Part shown: positions 44,463 to 56,589 of the stretch, in pieces
Position numbering within the stretch: the first letter of the stretch is position 1
Layout of the letters: each line of letters begins with the position of its first letter
From: Isoetes taiwanensis
Taxonomy: Eukaryota; Streptophyta; Lycopodiopsida; Isoetales; Isoetaceae
DNA: 64,000 bases
Direction: 5' to 3'
Assembly: GCA_021234155.1 (NCBI GenBank)
Contig: JAJEKV010000061.1
Span: forward strand, 3,685,950-3,749,949
Translations under genes and position numbers: made by a program
The notes under the pieces: generated by a model
Seen by the model: the letters and a program-made list of their open reading frames with translations, nothing else
Told to the model about the DNA's origin: nothing
The model's database searches: none

Positions 44463-44908
44463 TGTTGATGTTTGGGGTTCTTGGCATCACCTTGCAGCAG
44501 CAGTCCATGACTGCCGGATGCCACAAGGCTGCCACAAATGCTCATGGATCAACAAAAGAAGATGGGAAGAACTCCAAGAACAAGAACAAAGCAAAGAATG
44601 AACAAAACAGAATCATATTGATGCTCCAAAAAGAGATGCTCCAAAACGTGAGCAAAAACCTAAATAATGAGAGGAAATGCTCTCTCTAAATAGTAGAGCA
44701 AAACCCTAACCCTAAATGACATCTCACCTACCACAGATCTAGGCTAAATCTGGGCCATAGATTGTGGGGTCCAATATGACAAAGACATGTGGCCTATGCC
44801 ACCTACCACATATGTGGGCTAAATCTGGGCCCTATATCAAGTGGTCCAATGTGATAAATACATGTGGCCTATGCCACTCATACATATGTTTAGCCCAAAG
44901 GGCTAACA
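44463..44908 (-). repeat. 5' LTR of the LARD-like element
   Basis: 446 bp. It is the promoter-proximal LTR, judged from the primer site next to it. One base differs from the other LTR (A at 44636). Confidence 0.95.
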
Positions 44909-44913
44909 TTTGG

Positions 44914-47290
44914 TACATTTTATGTACATGAAATGTACATGCTTGGCAGAATGTACCAGATATTTCTCATTAGTTCTGTTTTCATGTTCTTTTATGTCTA
45001 TTGAAATTTAGATCATTTGTTTGTTTTGCGATGAGGCATTTCCTATCCCGTATGCTTTAATGGCTGATGTTTTTGAGCCATCTGCATCGACTCTCTTTAC
45101 AGATTTTACTGAGCATAATAAGCAGACCGAATCTGTAGACCCTCAACCTTCCAGCTCCAGATCACCAATGACATTTACAATTGCCCGAATAGAACCATCC
45201 GCAATGTGCCTCCTCGAACATGGCAAAGTGAAGTTGAGGAAATTGAGAGGATGGCGAAAGCTAAAGCAGATTCTTGTGCAGAGCCTTTAATGATCACCGC
45301 AATGTAAACTCTTTCATCACCAAGTGCTAAATTAGTAATTGGAGAAGCTAAGAAAGATTCAACTTGCCTCAAAGATCATCTGCAGTCCCGCCTGGACCTC
45401 TTACGAAGAAGCTACAAAGGACACAGATCCAGATTTTAACCCGTGAGATACCGTGGAAGAGGAAGCCGAGTTGGTAGTTGAGTCCACTCCAAAGAGGAGG
45501 CAAAAGAATGCTGGTGATGGCACTCCAAAAGGAAAAAAAGCAGGGCAAAATCTCCAAAGAACAAAAAAAATGTCCTCCGAAAAGAAAATCTCCGGCAAAA
45601 AAGTGCCACCACCACCTAGAAAGAGGTATGTCCAAGATGAACTAATTTTGTTAAACATCTCAGTTTTATGGTAATTAACCACATTTTTTTTGTACATAGG
45701 ACATGATCACAGTCCGTGAAGGAAGCTGATCCCCGATCCTTCCGAAGCCGGAACCTAAGAGGAAGAGGATCTACAAGCAAATATTGATGTGATAACAAAT
45801 AAGGTGCAGCAGCCCTCGAAAGATGCTTTGGGTGTGATGAATTTACAAGGTGAGTAATATACAATTGATTACAATAGATATATTCTTTTGCTAATGCTTG
45901 TTGTTTCCTTATGCAGCTTTAGTGAACCGACCAAAAGGTTGGTTCCATTCACTCCTTATATAGGGACTGCCCTCCTAAGCCTCGCACCCTCTATCTTTCA
46001 AAGTGATGTTGACGAAGTTCTGGCTGAAGTCGGACTTGACCTCTAAGATGGTAGATGTCTATGGGAGGTAGGCTAGCATTTCAACATATTTATGTTATTT
46101 CATTCCCTAAGTCACTCATCTTATGTATTAATATGTAACTGGATTTGTGTGTGTGTACCTTTGTAGCAGATCTTCCATCTGATTGGAAACACAAGTTTTT
46201 ACTTCGTTCGACCGAGGACACCTTCCAAATTTTGTGAATTCCCTCAAGAACAAGGGGGATGCACGAAACACAAACATAAAGGAAGGGCTGGATGGCATTT
46301 TGATTGCAAGATGCCAATACATATTTGTTCCAATTCCGCAAGGCCCAAATGTGGCATTGGCAATACTTGTGCTTGCTGGTCCACGAAAAAGCTCTTTTTC
46401 CATCTATAGCTAGCCCAAGTATACAGATCCTCTCTCTGTCAAAGGCTATGTACCCGATGCTAAAGTGGTCCGTAAGTAAGTATGAGTTTCGCTTTTGTTT
46501 TTATGATTTGATTATTCTCATATTGCAATTTCTTATGCTTGATTTATTCTCACATTGCAATTTTGCGTTTCATAAGCTTGTGATCAATAACATGATGCTC
46601 GGATCCAACAAATTAAACCATGGTAGGAAGAACTTTGATGCTCTGTTCTCGTCCTAAAATGCCGTAAACTAGTACCAAAGAACCCTTGCATGTACATTGT
46701 GGCTTACATGCACAAATTCATAGATGCCGTGGTTGATGCACGCCCAATCCATTTTGTAAGTAGAACATGTTATTTTCCTATTAGTTATTTGTTGGTATAG
46801 TCCTCTAATACTTGTGCACCATGCAGATGACACCCAGTTGGTTCACTGATGCCTATGCCAAGTCACGGAGGGATCATCTAATGGAGGCATTAATTGTAGA
46901 AGGCGAGATGAATATACAAGCAGTTGTTCCTACACAGGGTAGATAGTCCCTTTGACTTGTTTGTAAATTACAGTTTTGTATGAGCCATGCTCCGAGCTTC
47001 TTTGTACTCAATAAGTAATGAAAAAATTAATTTATTTGTCTCACTTACACCTGTGCAAATAACAATCGTGTAATTATCAATGTGTTTTCTCAATTGTGTG
47101 TCTGAAATGTAATTATAAATTGTGAATCTCAAGTGTTTTCTTGCTGACAGGCGGATGCACGGGTTTGCTGGAAGAATAAGCGTTACAACATGCTGCGAAG
47201 GTCCCCTTGAAACTGTGACTGCTGGGAAGAATCCACCCAAGTCTGCACATCGGCCTGCTATTTTTATAAGATAAGCTCCGAATATCTTCA
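44914..47290 (+). pseudogene. Decayed transposon-like region, possibly Ulp1-type protease
   Basis: A mosaic of plus-strand frames shows Lys-rich protein ('STPKRRQKNAGDGTPKGKK', about 45480-45550) and a segment near 46200-46410 ending 'YIFVPIPQGPN' and 'RKSSFSIYS'. Near 46680 there is 'YIVAYMHKFIDAV', followed by 'WFTDAYAKSRRDHLMEAL' near 46835. The middle pieces recall the His and Cys regions of Ulp1-like peptidases carried by plant DNA transposons, but the catalytic residues are not clearly present. Many stops. The sequence upstream of the LTR element (40440-41117) may be its other end. Confidence 0.3.
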
Positions 47291-48095
47291 CTTGGATGCC
47301 AATCTTTGAATGAGGTATGGTCTAGCTCTAACTTAAGATTTCCCCCCTCCTTTTTTTTCCTTATTACAGGATCTTAGCTTGTCTTAATAGTTATTTAATT
47401 CGCACTTGCCTAGATATCAGTCTCAACCCTGCATACAAATGTGCAGTTAATATCTTATCTTTATATCCTTACTTTTATGCACCCAAGTCTGTGAAAATAA
47501 ATTGGTCATGTAAGTGTGTTGTCTAGCATTGCTTCTTCAATTTATGCACACACCATATTAACTTTATAAATGCAATAAGCATTTTAAATAAACACTTAAA
47601 AAAAGGCATTAAAACGAGTTCGCAAAATTTAAAATAGGAAGTGGAATTTTCTCAATTTAATTGCATAGAACTATTTCTGGCCATATGAGCTAAAACAGTC
47701 GTCCTAGTTTAGAAAAATATAAATGAATTGCCAGCACAATGTGTTTAGCAGTTAGATTCCAAATTTGCTATCTTTCTGTGACTAAGAACAAAGGAATTAG
47801 CTAATAATTATTTTCTACCATTATTATCTAGAACATCATTGATAACATTAGCAGTTCAAAATGACCACAATTACTGAAAACAACTCTTTAATATAAAGGC
47901 TGAGATAGAATAGAGAGACCCTACTACTAACAACACACTTCTAAATGACATAGGCTATGCAGACCAAACTTGATTTTTTGCCATGCCATGAACGTATTTC
48001 AGAATTGTGAAAATAATACATTTGATCTCTGATATAGCCATAGCTGCATCTCGCAGTCTGGCCCAAATAAAAAACAGGAGTGAGTAGTGGACCTT
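47291..48095. other. No gene recognised
   Basis: AT-rich sequence without open frames of note, leading to the LTR cluster. Confidence 0.5.
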
Positions 48096-49440
48096 GTGAC
48101 GCTCCCTGAATATATACGACACCCAGCCGTATACATACAGGGACTTTCCCCTCCCATGGCAACCAACTTGCCATGAGCAGGGCCCTCCGTCTATTTCGGG
48201 CCATCTATGAAATGATGCCTGAAAGAAGGACACGAAGGGGTCATTCGGCCCACGCCTTCAATGGGACTCCTACGTCGCGGAAGCATGAATACAAGGGTTA
48301 GCACACAGCATAAATCATATATAAATAACCACCACGAAGGGTGGTGCATCCATCCAAATACCAACGGCATAGAATATGCATCTAAACCTAAGAAAACACC
48401 CAAACCCCAGGTTCTACCCCGGCTCAGACTCCAGTGAGGATCGACTGACGGCTGGGCCTCAAGAGATCAGCAGACCGAGTCTTGGCATGGCGTTGGGGCA
48501 TAGAACATCGGGCTAGGGTTGACCACTCCATCCGCCCCTCCCATTGCACACTTTGCGATGGGTCAATTCACGCTATGGCTTCGCTATAGCCTTCCCAGAC
48601 GCAGGTTCAAGGTATCACCCTTTGAGCCTGCTCCGGTGTTCATGACGCCTGGTCCGATGAGGCGTGCTCCGGGGAAGCGTCCCCTTCGTAATCACAAGGG
48701 TTCCATGGGTGAGCTAGAGAATACGTGCGCATCAGCACCCCCGCATCCGTGCCCTACTTACTCACCCTAAATCTACTCAAAGTGCAAGGTGCTCCATACG
48801 GATCACACCTCTACACCGTGGAGTGTCGGACCCATACCCGCCCTCGCGACCGGGCTGCTCGGGCCTAGCCCAATTGTAGGAGTCTCGGGAGCCTTGTATG
48901 CTCGTGCAAAACCCCACCCCCACTTTCACCACTGTGTTCCTTGTCCGGTGCTAAGCCCCATCCATAGCGTCTATGACCGGTGGGCTCTTGTGCACAGCCG
49001 CAATATTGGGAATTCTGAGGGTTTTATCTAGGAACATACTAACGATATGAGTTCGGAGGTCTACCCGCCCAGTATTTCCCCATTTCAAGTGATACCATAC
49101 AAAGAACTATCAATCCATCCTTTTTAGGAACCAAACCAGAATCAGAATATAAAGAGAACTTACCTTTACAATCAAGGGTTAGTTCCTACCATTAAAACAC
49201 AGAGAGAACAGACAGAACATCACAACAAGTGCCCAACAGGGGCGCTACCCTAGAATTCACAACTAAACTACTACCAATAAGTGTTTCGGCTGGACCCGTT
49301 ATCGTGGGGTGCTTCCATAATCTTTGGTATGAAGGGTGGCGAATAAATAAGGGGTTGTTTAGTGATTTTGGTGAGGTCGAGAATGTCCTTACGGGCCGGT
49401 ACTCCTTGGTTTTCATTTGCAATTGAGGTACTTGCTCCAT
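48096..49440 (+). repeat. Long LTR, plus orientation (about 1.3 kb)
   Basis: It starts TGTGACGCTCCCTG and contains a TATA-like 'atatataaataa' at 48319. It is an inverted copy of the segment 51188 to about 49890, matching along its length at roughly 85-90 percent by eye. Its 3' limit is unclear, because similarity fades after about 49410. The start resembles other LTR starts at 49518, 51752 and 55407. Confidence 0.7.
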
Positions 49441-49517
49441 CTCTCTAAATGTTTAATATATTCAATGGCTTTGCAAAGTTAAGTAGAGGGTTGTGGCAAT
49501 TGTATCATTTTTAAGGT

Positions 49518-49890
49518 CTGTGACGTTCCAGGCATTCATACGGTATACGTATGCACGCCGGGACACGTCACTAGGACATAAGGGGGTAATTGGCTAAGTG
49601 GGCGTCGACCACAATGGTTTTATTTAGCTATGTTAATAAATCCATTGTGGATAATTATAATGTATATAGCCTAATTACCCTAATTAAGCTAAATTAGTTA
49701 ATTAGCACCAACAAGGGGGTGCCACTTGGCCCAAATCGACTGGGCAAGGCATGGTTTCCATTTTGGACATCCAAATTAGGGCTTTTGTGCCCCAATTCGA
49801 ATTAGGAGCAGCTGGAGATGGAGGAGAGGAGTGCCGGGCCCAAGGAGCAGTTTGGCGAAGGGGACTGTCTTGGCGCCCAAGGAGCAGCGG
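49518..49890 (+). repeat. LTR 5' segment, plus orientation
   Basis: It starts TGTGACGTTCCAGGCATTC after a 'catttttaaggt' phrase like that before other LTRs. Its first 63 bases are identical to 55407-55469. It merges into the inverted LTR at about 49890. It contains the dyad CCACAATGG / CCATTGTGG (49609 and 49652). Confidence 0.65.
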
Positions 49891-51188
49891 CGCCCAAGGA
49901 CCGTTGTTGACCTCACCAAAATCACTAAACAACCCCTAGGCGCTTTGCGCCACCCTTCGTCTACGACATTATGGAAGCACCCCACGATAACGGGTCCACC
50001 AAAACACCGGTTGGTAGTAGTTTAGTTGTGAATTCTAGGGTAGCGCCCTGTTAGGCACTTGTTGTGATGTTCTGTCATTCTCTACGTGTTTTAATGGTAG
50101 GAACTAACCCTTGATTGTAAAGGTAAGTTCTCTTTATATTCCTGATTCGGTTTGGTTCCTAAAAAGGATGGATTGATAGTTCTTTGTATGGTATCACTCG
50201 GAAATGGGGAAATAAAGGGGGTAGAGACCTCTGAACTCATATCGTTAGTATGTTCCTAGATAAAACCCCCAGAATTCCCAATATTGCGGCACACAAGAAC
50301 CCACGGGTCATAGGCGCTATGGACCCGGCTTAGCACCGGACAAAGAACACTGGTGAAGTGGGGTGGGGTCTTGCACGAGCATACAAGGCTCCCCGAGACT
50401 CCTACACGGTGGGCTAGGCGATGGCGGTCCGTGAGAGGGCCGGGTATGGGTCCGACACTCCACAGGTGTAGAGGTGTGATCCGTATGGAGCACCTTGCAC
50501 TTTGAGTAGATTTAGGGTGAGTAAGCTCGGCACGGATGCGGGGGTCAACATGCGCACGTGATTCTCTAGCTCACCCATGGAACCACCGCAGGATTCCGGA
50601 AGGGGACGCTTCCCCTGACCTCATCTGGACCAAAGGCCATGAACCCCGAGCAGCTCAAAGGGTGATACCTTGAACTGCGTTTCCCAAGGCTATAAATGCC
50701 GCCATACAGCGTGAATTGACCCATCTGCAAAGTGTGCACAGGAGGGGCGGATGGAGTGGTCAACCCTAGCCGATGTTCTATGCCGCCAACGCCATGCCAA
50801 GACTCCTGGGCCTGGCTGATCTCTTGAGGCCCAGTCGGCCACGATCCTCACCGAGTCCGAGCTCTGGTAGAACCCGAGGTTTCGGTGTTTCTTAGGTTTA
50901 GATGCATATTCTATGCCATTGGTATTTGATGGATGCACCACCCTTCGTGGTGGTTATTTATATATGATTTATCTTTGTGTGCTAACCCTTGTATTCATGC
51001 TTCCGGCGTAGGAGTCCCATTGAAGGCGTGGGCGAATGACCCTTTCAGTGTCCTTCTTTCTGGCATCATTTCATAGATGGCCCGAAATAGACGGAGGGCC
51101 CTGCTCATGGCAAGTTGGTTGCCATGGGAGGGGAAAGTCCCTGTATGTATACGGCTGGGTGTCGTATATATTCAGGGAGCGTCACAGT
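49891..51188 (-). repeat. Long LTR, minus orientation (about 1.3 kb)
   Basis: On the minus strand it begins TGTGACGCTCCCTGAATATA at 51188 and runs down to about 49890 as the inverted partner of 48096-49440. Shared landmarks include the Met-less frame of about 60 codons near each end, the 'ccaccacgaagggtggtgc' palindrome, and the 'agaattcacaactaaactactacc' phrase. No duplication flanks it. Confidence 0.7.
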
Positions 51189-51751
51189 GTTATTCTATTG
51201 GCCGTTGACATTTACTTCAAGTGCAAACTACCACATCATACCCTAGCATGCAAATCGGATTGATCATCCTTTTGCACATTTCAACGTATCTCCGCACCCT
51301 CCATCAGTAACTTTAGGATACGCTCGTCTTTCTCTCCTAGTGTCACCACCTAGATTACCTCTCCAGCATGTTTATCGTATGTGTCCATGCTATGTACATA
51401 ACAAACATATATCCTCATCCCACACTGCTAGAGATCTGCTCTAACTTAGCTGAAATGTAACCTTTGTAGTTCTTATGATGTGGCTGTACCACCTACTTCC
51501 CAAATGGGCGGGGGGCCAACTCTACGTTGGACTTGTACATGCTGATGTATTCACATGTGCGGCGCAAAAGCGATGACGTGACTTGCCCATGTATGGATCT
51601 GCATAGCGAGTTTAAGCACCAAGGTGCATTTAACATACTTATCATAAGAAGGTTTAAGGATACTTCCTTCTATTGCAGTTTTCGATTAACCGTCATTTGT
51701 TTAACTAACCCCAATGCTGAGGACATCATTATTTTCTAAGAGGGGGTGAAT
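51189..51751 (+). other. Gypsy remnant ending in a polypurine tract
   Basis: The end (51715-51751) reads 'aatgctgaggacatcattattttctaagagggggtgaa' directly before an LTR start TGTGACGTTCC. The same arrangement is at 55370-55406, and it matches the 'EDxxxF-GGGxxV' end of gypsy pol genes. No integrase or RT is recognisable upstream. Confidence 0.5.
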
Positions 51752-53884
51752 GTGACGTTCCATGTATTTATATGGTATATGTATAAATAAGCTGACACGT
51801 CACCCAATAAAGGTACGCCACCATGGAGTATCTTAACCTAAGGGGTTGACCTAAAAGGGATGAATTTAAACTTATGGTACTTTAACCCCGTACATAAACT
51901 ATAATTTTCCCATGGGATTATGCCATAGTTCCAAAGGTTTCTACCACAGTCCAAGGCCTTTTCTAAAGGTTCCTTCAGTTAATTTGCGTTTCGCCATGTT
52001 TTGTCACACCTAACCTATTTATCTTAAGTTAGCATGTCAACCTCAACTTTTGATCCCTTTGAATGTTGTCGTCTTTGGTTCCCTCATAATGAAGTCAAGG
52101 CACTATACCCTCCTGGTCTTCTAAAGAGTTTCAAAGTCATAACCTCTAAATGGTCTATGCCTCAAGGCAACGGATCCTCCAGCTTCTACTTCAGTACCTA
52201 CAATTGATTCCCACGAGTAAGGTAACTCTTAGGATATATGGACTATTGGTCTATATATAATCTCACCCCTTGTAATCTATAGACCTCGTCTTGATTTTTA
52301 TCGGGACTTGGAATTGCTATGTATTGCCTCTTCTCGGTTATCCTATTAAGCTCTCCTTATCGGTTATTTCGACACCCTTCCAACCATCCTCGGGGTGTTT
52401 TTGAATGTAACATCACCGTATATGCTAGACTTACCCTAGCTATTTTCATTGATTTAAGCTCTTCTCATCTCCCTTAGTACGACGTATCTGAGATAGTCAA
52501 CTCTAACCATTCAGATAACTTGAATGCTTATCTCTGGTAAAGCATACCTAACCCAATATCTCGTATATAAGCATATCATTATGCTCCTTCTGTAAACCTT
52601 GTCAAGTAATATTTCCCTCGCCTTGTACGAATATTCTATTCTCTTTTAATATGACATACATCTGGATGTCACAATCGACATCCTTGATATCCTCGCTAGT
52701 GTAGTATGTAATACTACTAAATCCTTCAAACATCCGAAACCACTACGTTGTTATTATGAGATATAGTAACATGTGTGCACCAACCCTAACTCTTGACTCA
52801 TATATGATTCGTTGACGTAGCCCTAGATGCTTCTCCTATATATGCTGTGGATTTCACACCACACCTTCTAGAATCTCTATCCTTAGGCTGCCTTGGTCCT
52901 CACGCGCTCGTCATAAATTCCATAGAGGCACATGCCACCCTAAGTTCCTAGTGGCCATACTTGATGTCTACTATAGGAATTCTTATCTTCATTACCTCCG
53001 TATTCATATATATGAACTAAAAGTTCTAGTATATACCCTATCTTTTTTTTTCTAGCTATGTTCCTAGTAAATGGTCCTAATACACATCTACCAACGGAAC
53101 TACTCCTCGGGATGCACACACGATACCAAATCCGAGCACATCCTTCTTGGCGAGATGTTCATTGGATGCCTCCCTTCTTCATATTCCGGGCTTTGGTCTC
53201 TTCAAAAGTGTCCCTCCAAACTCTCTATATTTGAAACATTGTTTACAACAACTTTCAAGCACCTCTTGTCTCCCACTTGTCGTGTGGGTACATTACTTGC
53301 CTTCCTAATGTATCATTAGTTCAACGTCAACTTTCCTTCATAGAATAAAGCTTCACGCGAGCTCCAACATACTTTGTAGCTTTCGGACGGTTGCACCCTT
53401 TGCTAGCAATTCTAGTCTTCCATTCCAAGCGGTCTTCTGAGAATGCTTATTCCCGCCTTCGTCGGTTCGACCTCGCTCTCTTCACCTTGTGGGGAAAACT
53501 AAATCCCACACTATTGTCCAGATCTCTTATCCGGTGTCTACATACCCCTACCGACATAGGATCTGGCCATTTCTTTAATTTTCACCCTGCATAAGGATCA
53601 TGCATTTGACCAACGTTATTAAGTGTATTCACGTGCCTACGTGGTCTTCTTAGTCGTCTATAATCTTGCGTCTTTGTTTCACACCTCAGGAACATCAATC
53701 TCTTTACCAAACACAATATATGTGTAATTTTATAATCCATAATTTATGGATCAACATCCTCATACACATTATTCTCTACCGTTCCACGAATCAAACCTAC
53801 ACTTTTAAAGTGTTTTCCCTCTCAGGATCTGGGTACTTATAATCCAGTTTCCACCTTGGCATAGTACCTCCTTAACATGGTCTA
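51752..53884 (+). other. LTR start followed by decayed sequence, no gene
   Basis: It starts TGTGACGTTCCATGTATT, a diverged relative of 49518. The imperfect dyad GTGACG...CACGTCAC lies in the first 60 bases. The 3' end of this LTR was not found. The remainder is C/T-rich sequence with no domain; two plus frames (53071-53319, 53391-53594) are unassigned. Confidence 0.4.
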
Positions 53885-54206
53885 GGGTGAAAGCATGCTA
53901 GGGTGTACCATTTAAAGTACTTTTTAGGTAGTGCGAAACTACCCAGAAAAGTACCCAGCACTGGGTACTGGGAACTTGCATAAATCCCACAATAAACAAT
54001 AAGTTTGAGAGTTAATTAATTTATTTTAGTCTCTAATAGTATTGTTATTCTCTAGTACTATAGATTGACATGTTGTTGACCTTCAATTCAAAGAATTTCG
54101 ATTGATTTCAATGGAAAGAAAAACCAAAAAGTACCAGTTTTAAAAGTACCCAGTGTAGGTACTTTTGAGGGTTCCAAAAGTGGTACACCGTAGCATGCTT
54201 TTACCC
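53885..54206. mobile_element. MITE, 322 bp
   Basis: Inverted terminal repeats of about 26 bp, GGGTGAAAGCATGCTAGGG and (complement) GGGTAAAAGCATGCTACGG, each followed by TGTACCA. TCTA lies on both sides (53881-53884 and 54207-54210), giving a 4-bp target duplication. Inside each end are several GTACTTTT / AAAAGTACC words. No coding sequence. Confidence 0.85.
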
Positions 54207-54210
54207 TCTA

Positions 54211-55393
54211 TAGTAGATAATCATAAACCACTTCTCCACCAGATATATCGTGCTATATCCAGTCTCCTTCTACATTGAATAGCAACCTAGATGCCGCATC
54301 ATACATCAATCCTCGTAATTTTTAGGTCCAGCATTTCACTTAGATACCAAACATCGTCATACCAATTTTCTCGAGTATCCATCCAAATTAGGGATATCTT
54401 AACACTCCTTATTCCCAACATTCAGCACTTCTACTTCAAGTAGGAGCCCGGGACCTCCTCAGTTATCATCATCTAACGAGGCTCGGGCGGACCACGCATG
54501 GTTTCGATGCTTCGCCGTGAACACCATAGTCACAACCGGCCTTCTTCGTGATACAGGGCGATTGCATAGCCATAGCAATCTGCCGGGATAGCGGCGGGCG
54601 GTACCAATTACGTTGAATGTATACGTCACCGCACTGTACTGTATGTGTGATAAATTTATGAAAATAACAATAAAATAAATAAGTAATTCAAATATAAGAA
54701 TATCGGGACGTCCCGTAAATGTACAAACATAACCAATGAATTAATATGTGTCCTCATGTGACCGCAATCTATGCTAAAATAGATAGAAAGTGTGATTGTG
54801 GAAACATTAAAGATAATCGACAAGTTATTAAACACATAATCAAATATAATAGAAGGGGATAAGTATGTATGTCTTACACAAACTCCTAAGGGAATACTTG
54901 AGACTTAGATAACGTTAACGATATAGGTCAAAATGGAATATCACGGTACAATATATAATTCTATTAAAGGGTAACTATAAATGTCGAGGAGGCATCTAAA
55001 CACTCACAATAGCAATATATGAGTTGTTAAAATTGTACCAAAATAGGAAAACGAAATTGTAAAGTGAAGGGAGAATATAATACATATACACACAAAAGTT
55101 AATATGATTAGAATGACTTTCTATTAATCAGTGCGAGGTTAATAACTCTGTATTATAATATAACAACAAATGGAAGTTCTTTATATCTATACCTGTCTTT
55201 AATATATAATCAGTTACCTGTATCTATAGAAAGAATGCTTTCTAACATAGATAGAGTGTGAGCTCGTCACCACAGATGAAACAGTGACACTTCCACAAAC
55301 TTTCACTGTTCACTTTTAACACTCCTAAGCGATGATCATGATGTGCTGCCCTGCAACAATAGTAGTCCTGATGCTGAGGACAACATCATTTTT
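54211..55393. other. No gene recognised; gypsy-derived AT-rich sequence
   Basis: A GC-richer stretch at 54440-54640 is followed by very AT-rich DNA. A palindrome ATCGGGACGTCCCGTAA lies near 54703. No domain is recognised. Confidence 0.4.
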
Positions 55394-55469
55394 AAGGTGG
55401 GGAGAATGTGACGTTCCAGGCATTCATACGGTATACGTATGCACGCCGGGACACGTCACTAGGACATAA
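55394..55469 (+). repeat. Polypurine tract and truncated LTR 5' end
   Basis: Purines 'aaggtggggagaa' (55394-55406) precede TGTGACGTTCCAGGC (from 55407). The first 63 LTR bases are identical to 49518-49580, after which the sequences part abruptly. It is a truncated 3' LTR of the same family. Confidence 0.75.
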
Positions 55470-55645
55470 TTGCACATCTGCAATTGGAATCTGATAAGGA
55501 ATGTTGAGGAATATGTTACATCAATATGAATCTGCTATCTTGCATCTACTTATATTATCACATCGTTTTTTCCCATGTTCATGCATGTAATCATTTCCCT
55601 GCACTTATCTGTCGGACAAAGTATATCTCTTATACTAAATAGCTT

Positions 55646-56340
55646 GAAAGATCAAATTTGCATAGGCATTTGATGCTGCCACTGCCTGAAGTGCTAAGAG
55701 GGTCGTTTCTCCACATCCTCCATTATGGAAATTTAAAGAGAAAGTTTAGCTTTAGCGTAGGATCTGAAGGGAAATTGAAGAAGGCCATCAAAGTGGTAAA
55801 TGCATGTGCATCGTCTGTCATCACAAAGAGAAGGATGACAGGCAGTGAAGGGGCAATGAATTTACAGGAGAAAGTCCATGATTGAGAGATATTATCATCA
55901 CTTTTGTTCTTGCTGGAAGAGACACAAGCTCTGTTAGCTTGGCTTGGTTATTAATAAATCCAAGTCTCTCAAGACAAGTTAATCGTCGGCTATAGGAATC
56001 CAAAATTTAGGCAGTCATCAAATGGGCAATTTGGCTTTGAAGAACTGAAGGAAACACATTATATGCATGCTGCTTTATATCAATCAATGAGGCTATACCC
56101 TGCTGTTCCAACTGAAACAAAGGTTGCACTGAGAGATCATGAAGGGCCGGCAAACACATCCTTATAGAAGCTGTGGGTCACTTACAGAAGCATTGGAGGC
56201 CTTTGACAAACTCCCAGATCGAAATTTTGTATGTTGCATTGGACCAGACTGTTGCCAGGATCTTCACGAAAGAAATGAATTATGAACAGTTTACTTCATT
56301 TTGGCTGCGCCTATGCGGGATAAATAAATACACATTAACA
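55646..56340 (+). pseudogene. Cytochrome P450, CYP86-clan type, decayed
   Basis: In order the plus strand shows 'AFDAATA' with stops, 'VGSEGKLKKAIKVVNACASS' and 'VITKRR' (55755-55835), the I-helix 'VLAGRDTSSVSLAW' (55905-55948), the K-helix 'ALYQSMRLYPAVPTETK' (56070-56120), and a remnant of the haem-loop region near 56245-56300. This is the order of the CYP86/94/704 fatty-acid hydroxylases. The invariant Glu of ExxR is Gln, the haem-ligand region is scrambled, and several frames are needed. The N-terminal third is absent. It is an inactive, truncated copy. Confidence 0.8.
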
Positions 56341-56589
56341 TGACCTAGTGATCTATTCTTTAAGCTAGGGTCCATGATGTCAGGTTTATTACAGAGATAG
56401 TTTATTAAATAAATAGAAATAAGGTTTCAGTTTGTCACAGACCTCCATGAAAATCTCAACAGATATGGAATATGTAGCAAGATAAATGAAATCATATTTC
56501 TAGAGTTCCAACAAAAAAAAAAAGCATCACAAAACTTATGGAAGAATACGTTTTCCTTGAAGAAATCGTCTACAAATCAAACACTTGGA

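Larger units (their letters stand above)
41123..44908 (-). mobile_element. Young non-autonomous LTR retroelement (LARD-like), 3786 bp
   Basis: Two 446-bp LTRs (41123-41568 and 44463-44908) begin TGTTGATG and end GGGCTAACA and are flanked by TTTGG (41118-41122 and 44909-44913). They differ at one base (G at 41296, A at 44636), so insertion was recent. Beside 44463 the minus strand reads CTGGCGCCTCATGCCGGGG, a tRNA-type primer site; beside 41568 it reads GGTGGGGGGGAG, a polypurine tract. These place the element on the minus strand. The 2.9-kb interior shows no protease, RT or integrase, so it depends on another element's enzymes. It contains a hairpin-motif array and a set of peptide-like repeats. 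Confidence 0.95.

Noticed and set aside
47955-51263. Conserved frame of about 60 codons seen on both arms of the inverted LTRs as a gene
   Set aside because: It is LTR sequence present twice because of the inversion; it has no start context and no domain.
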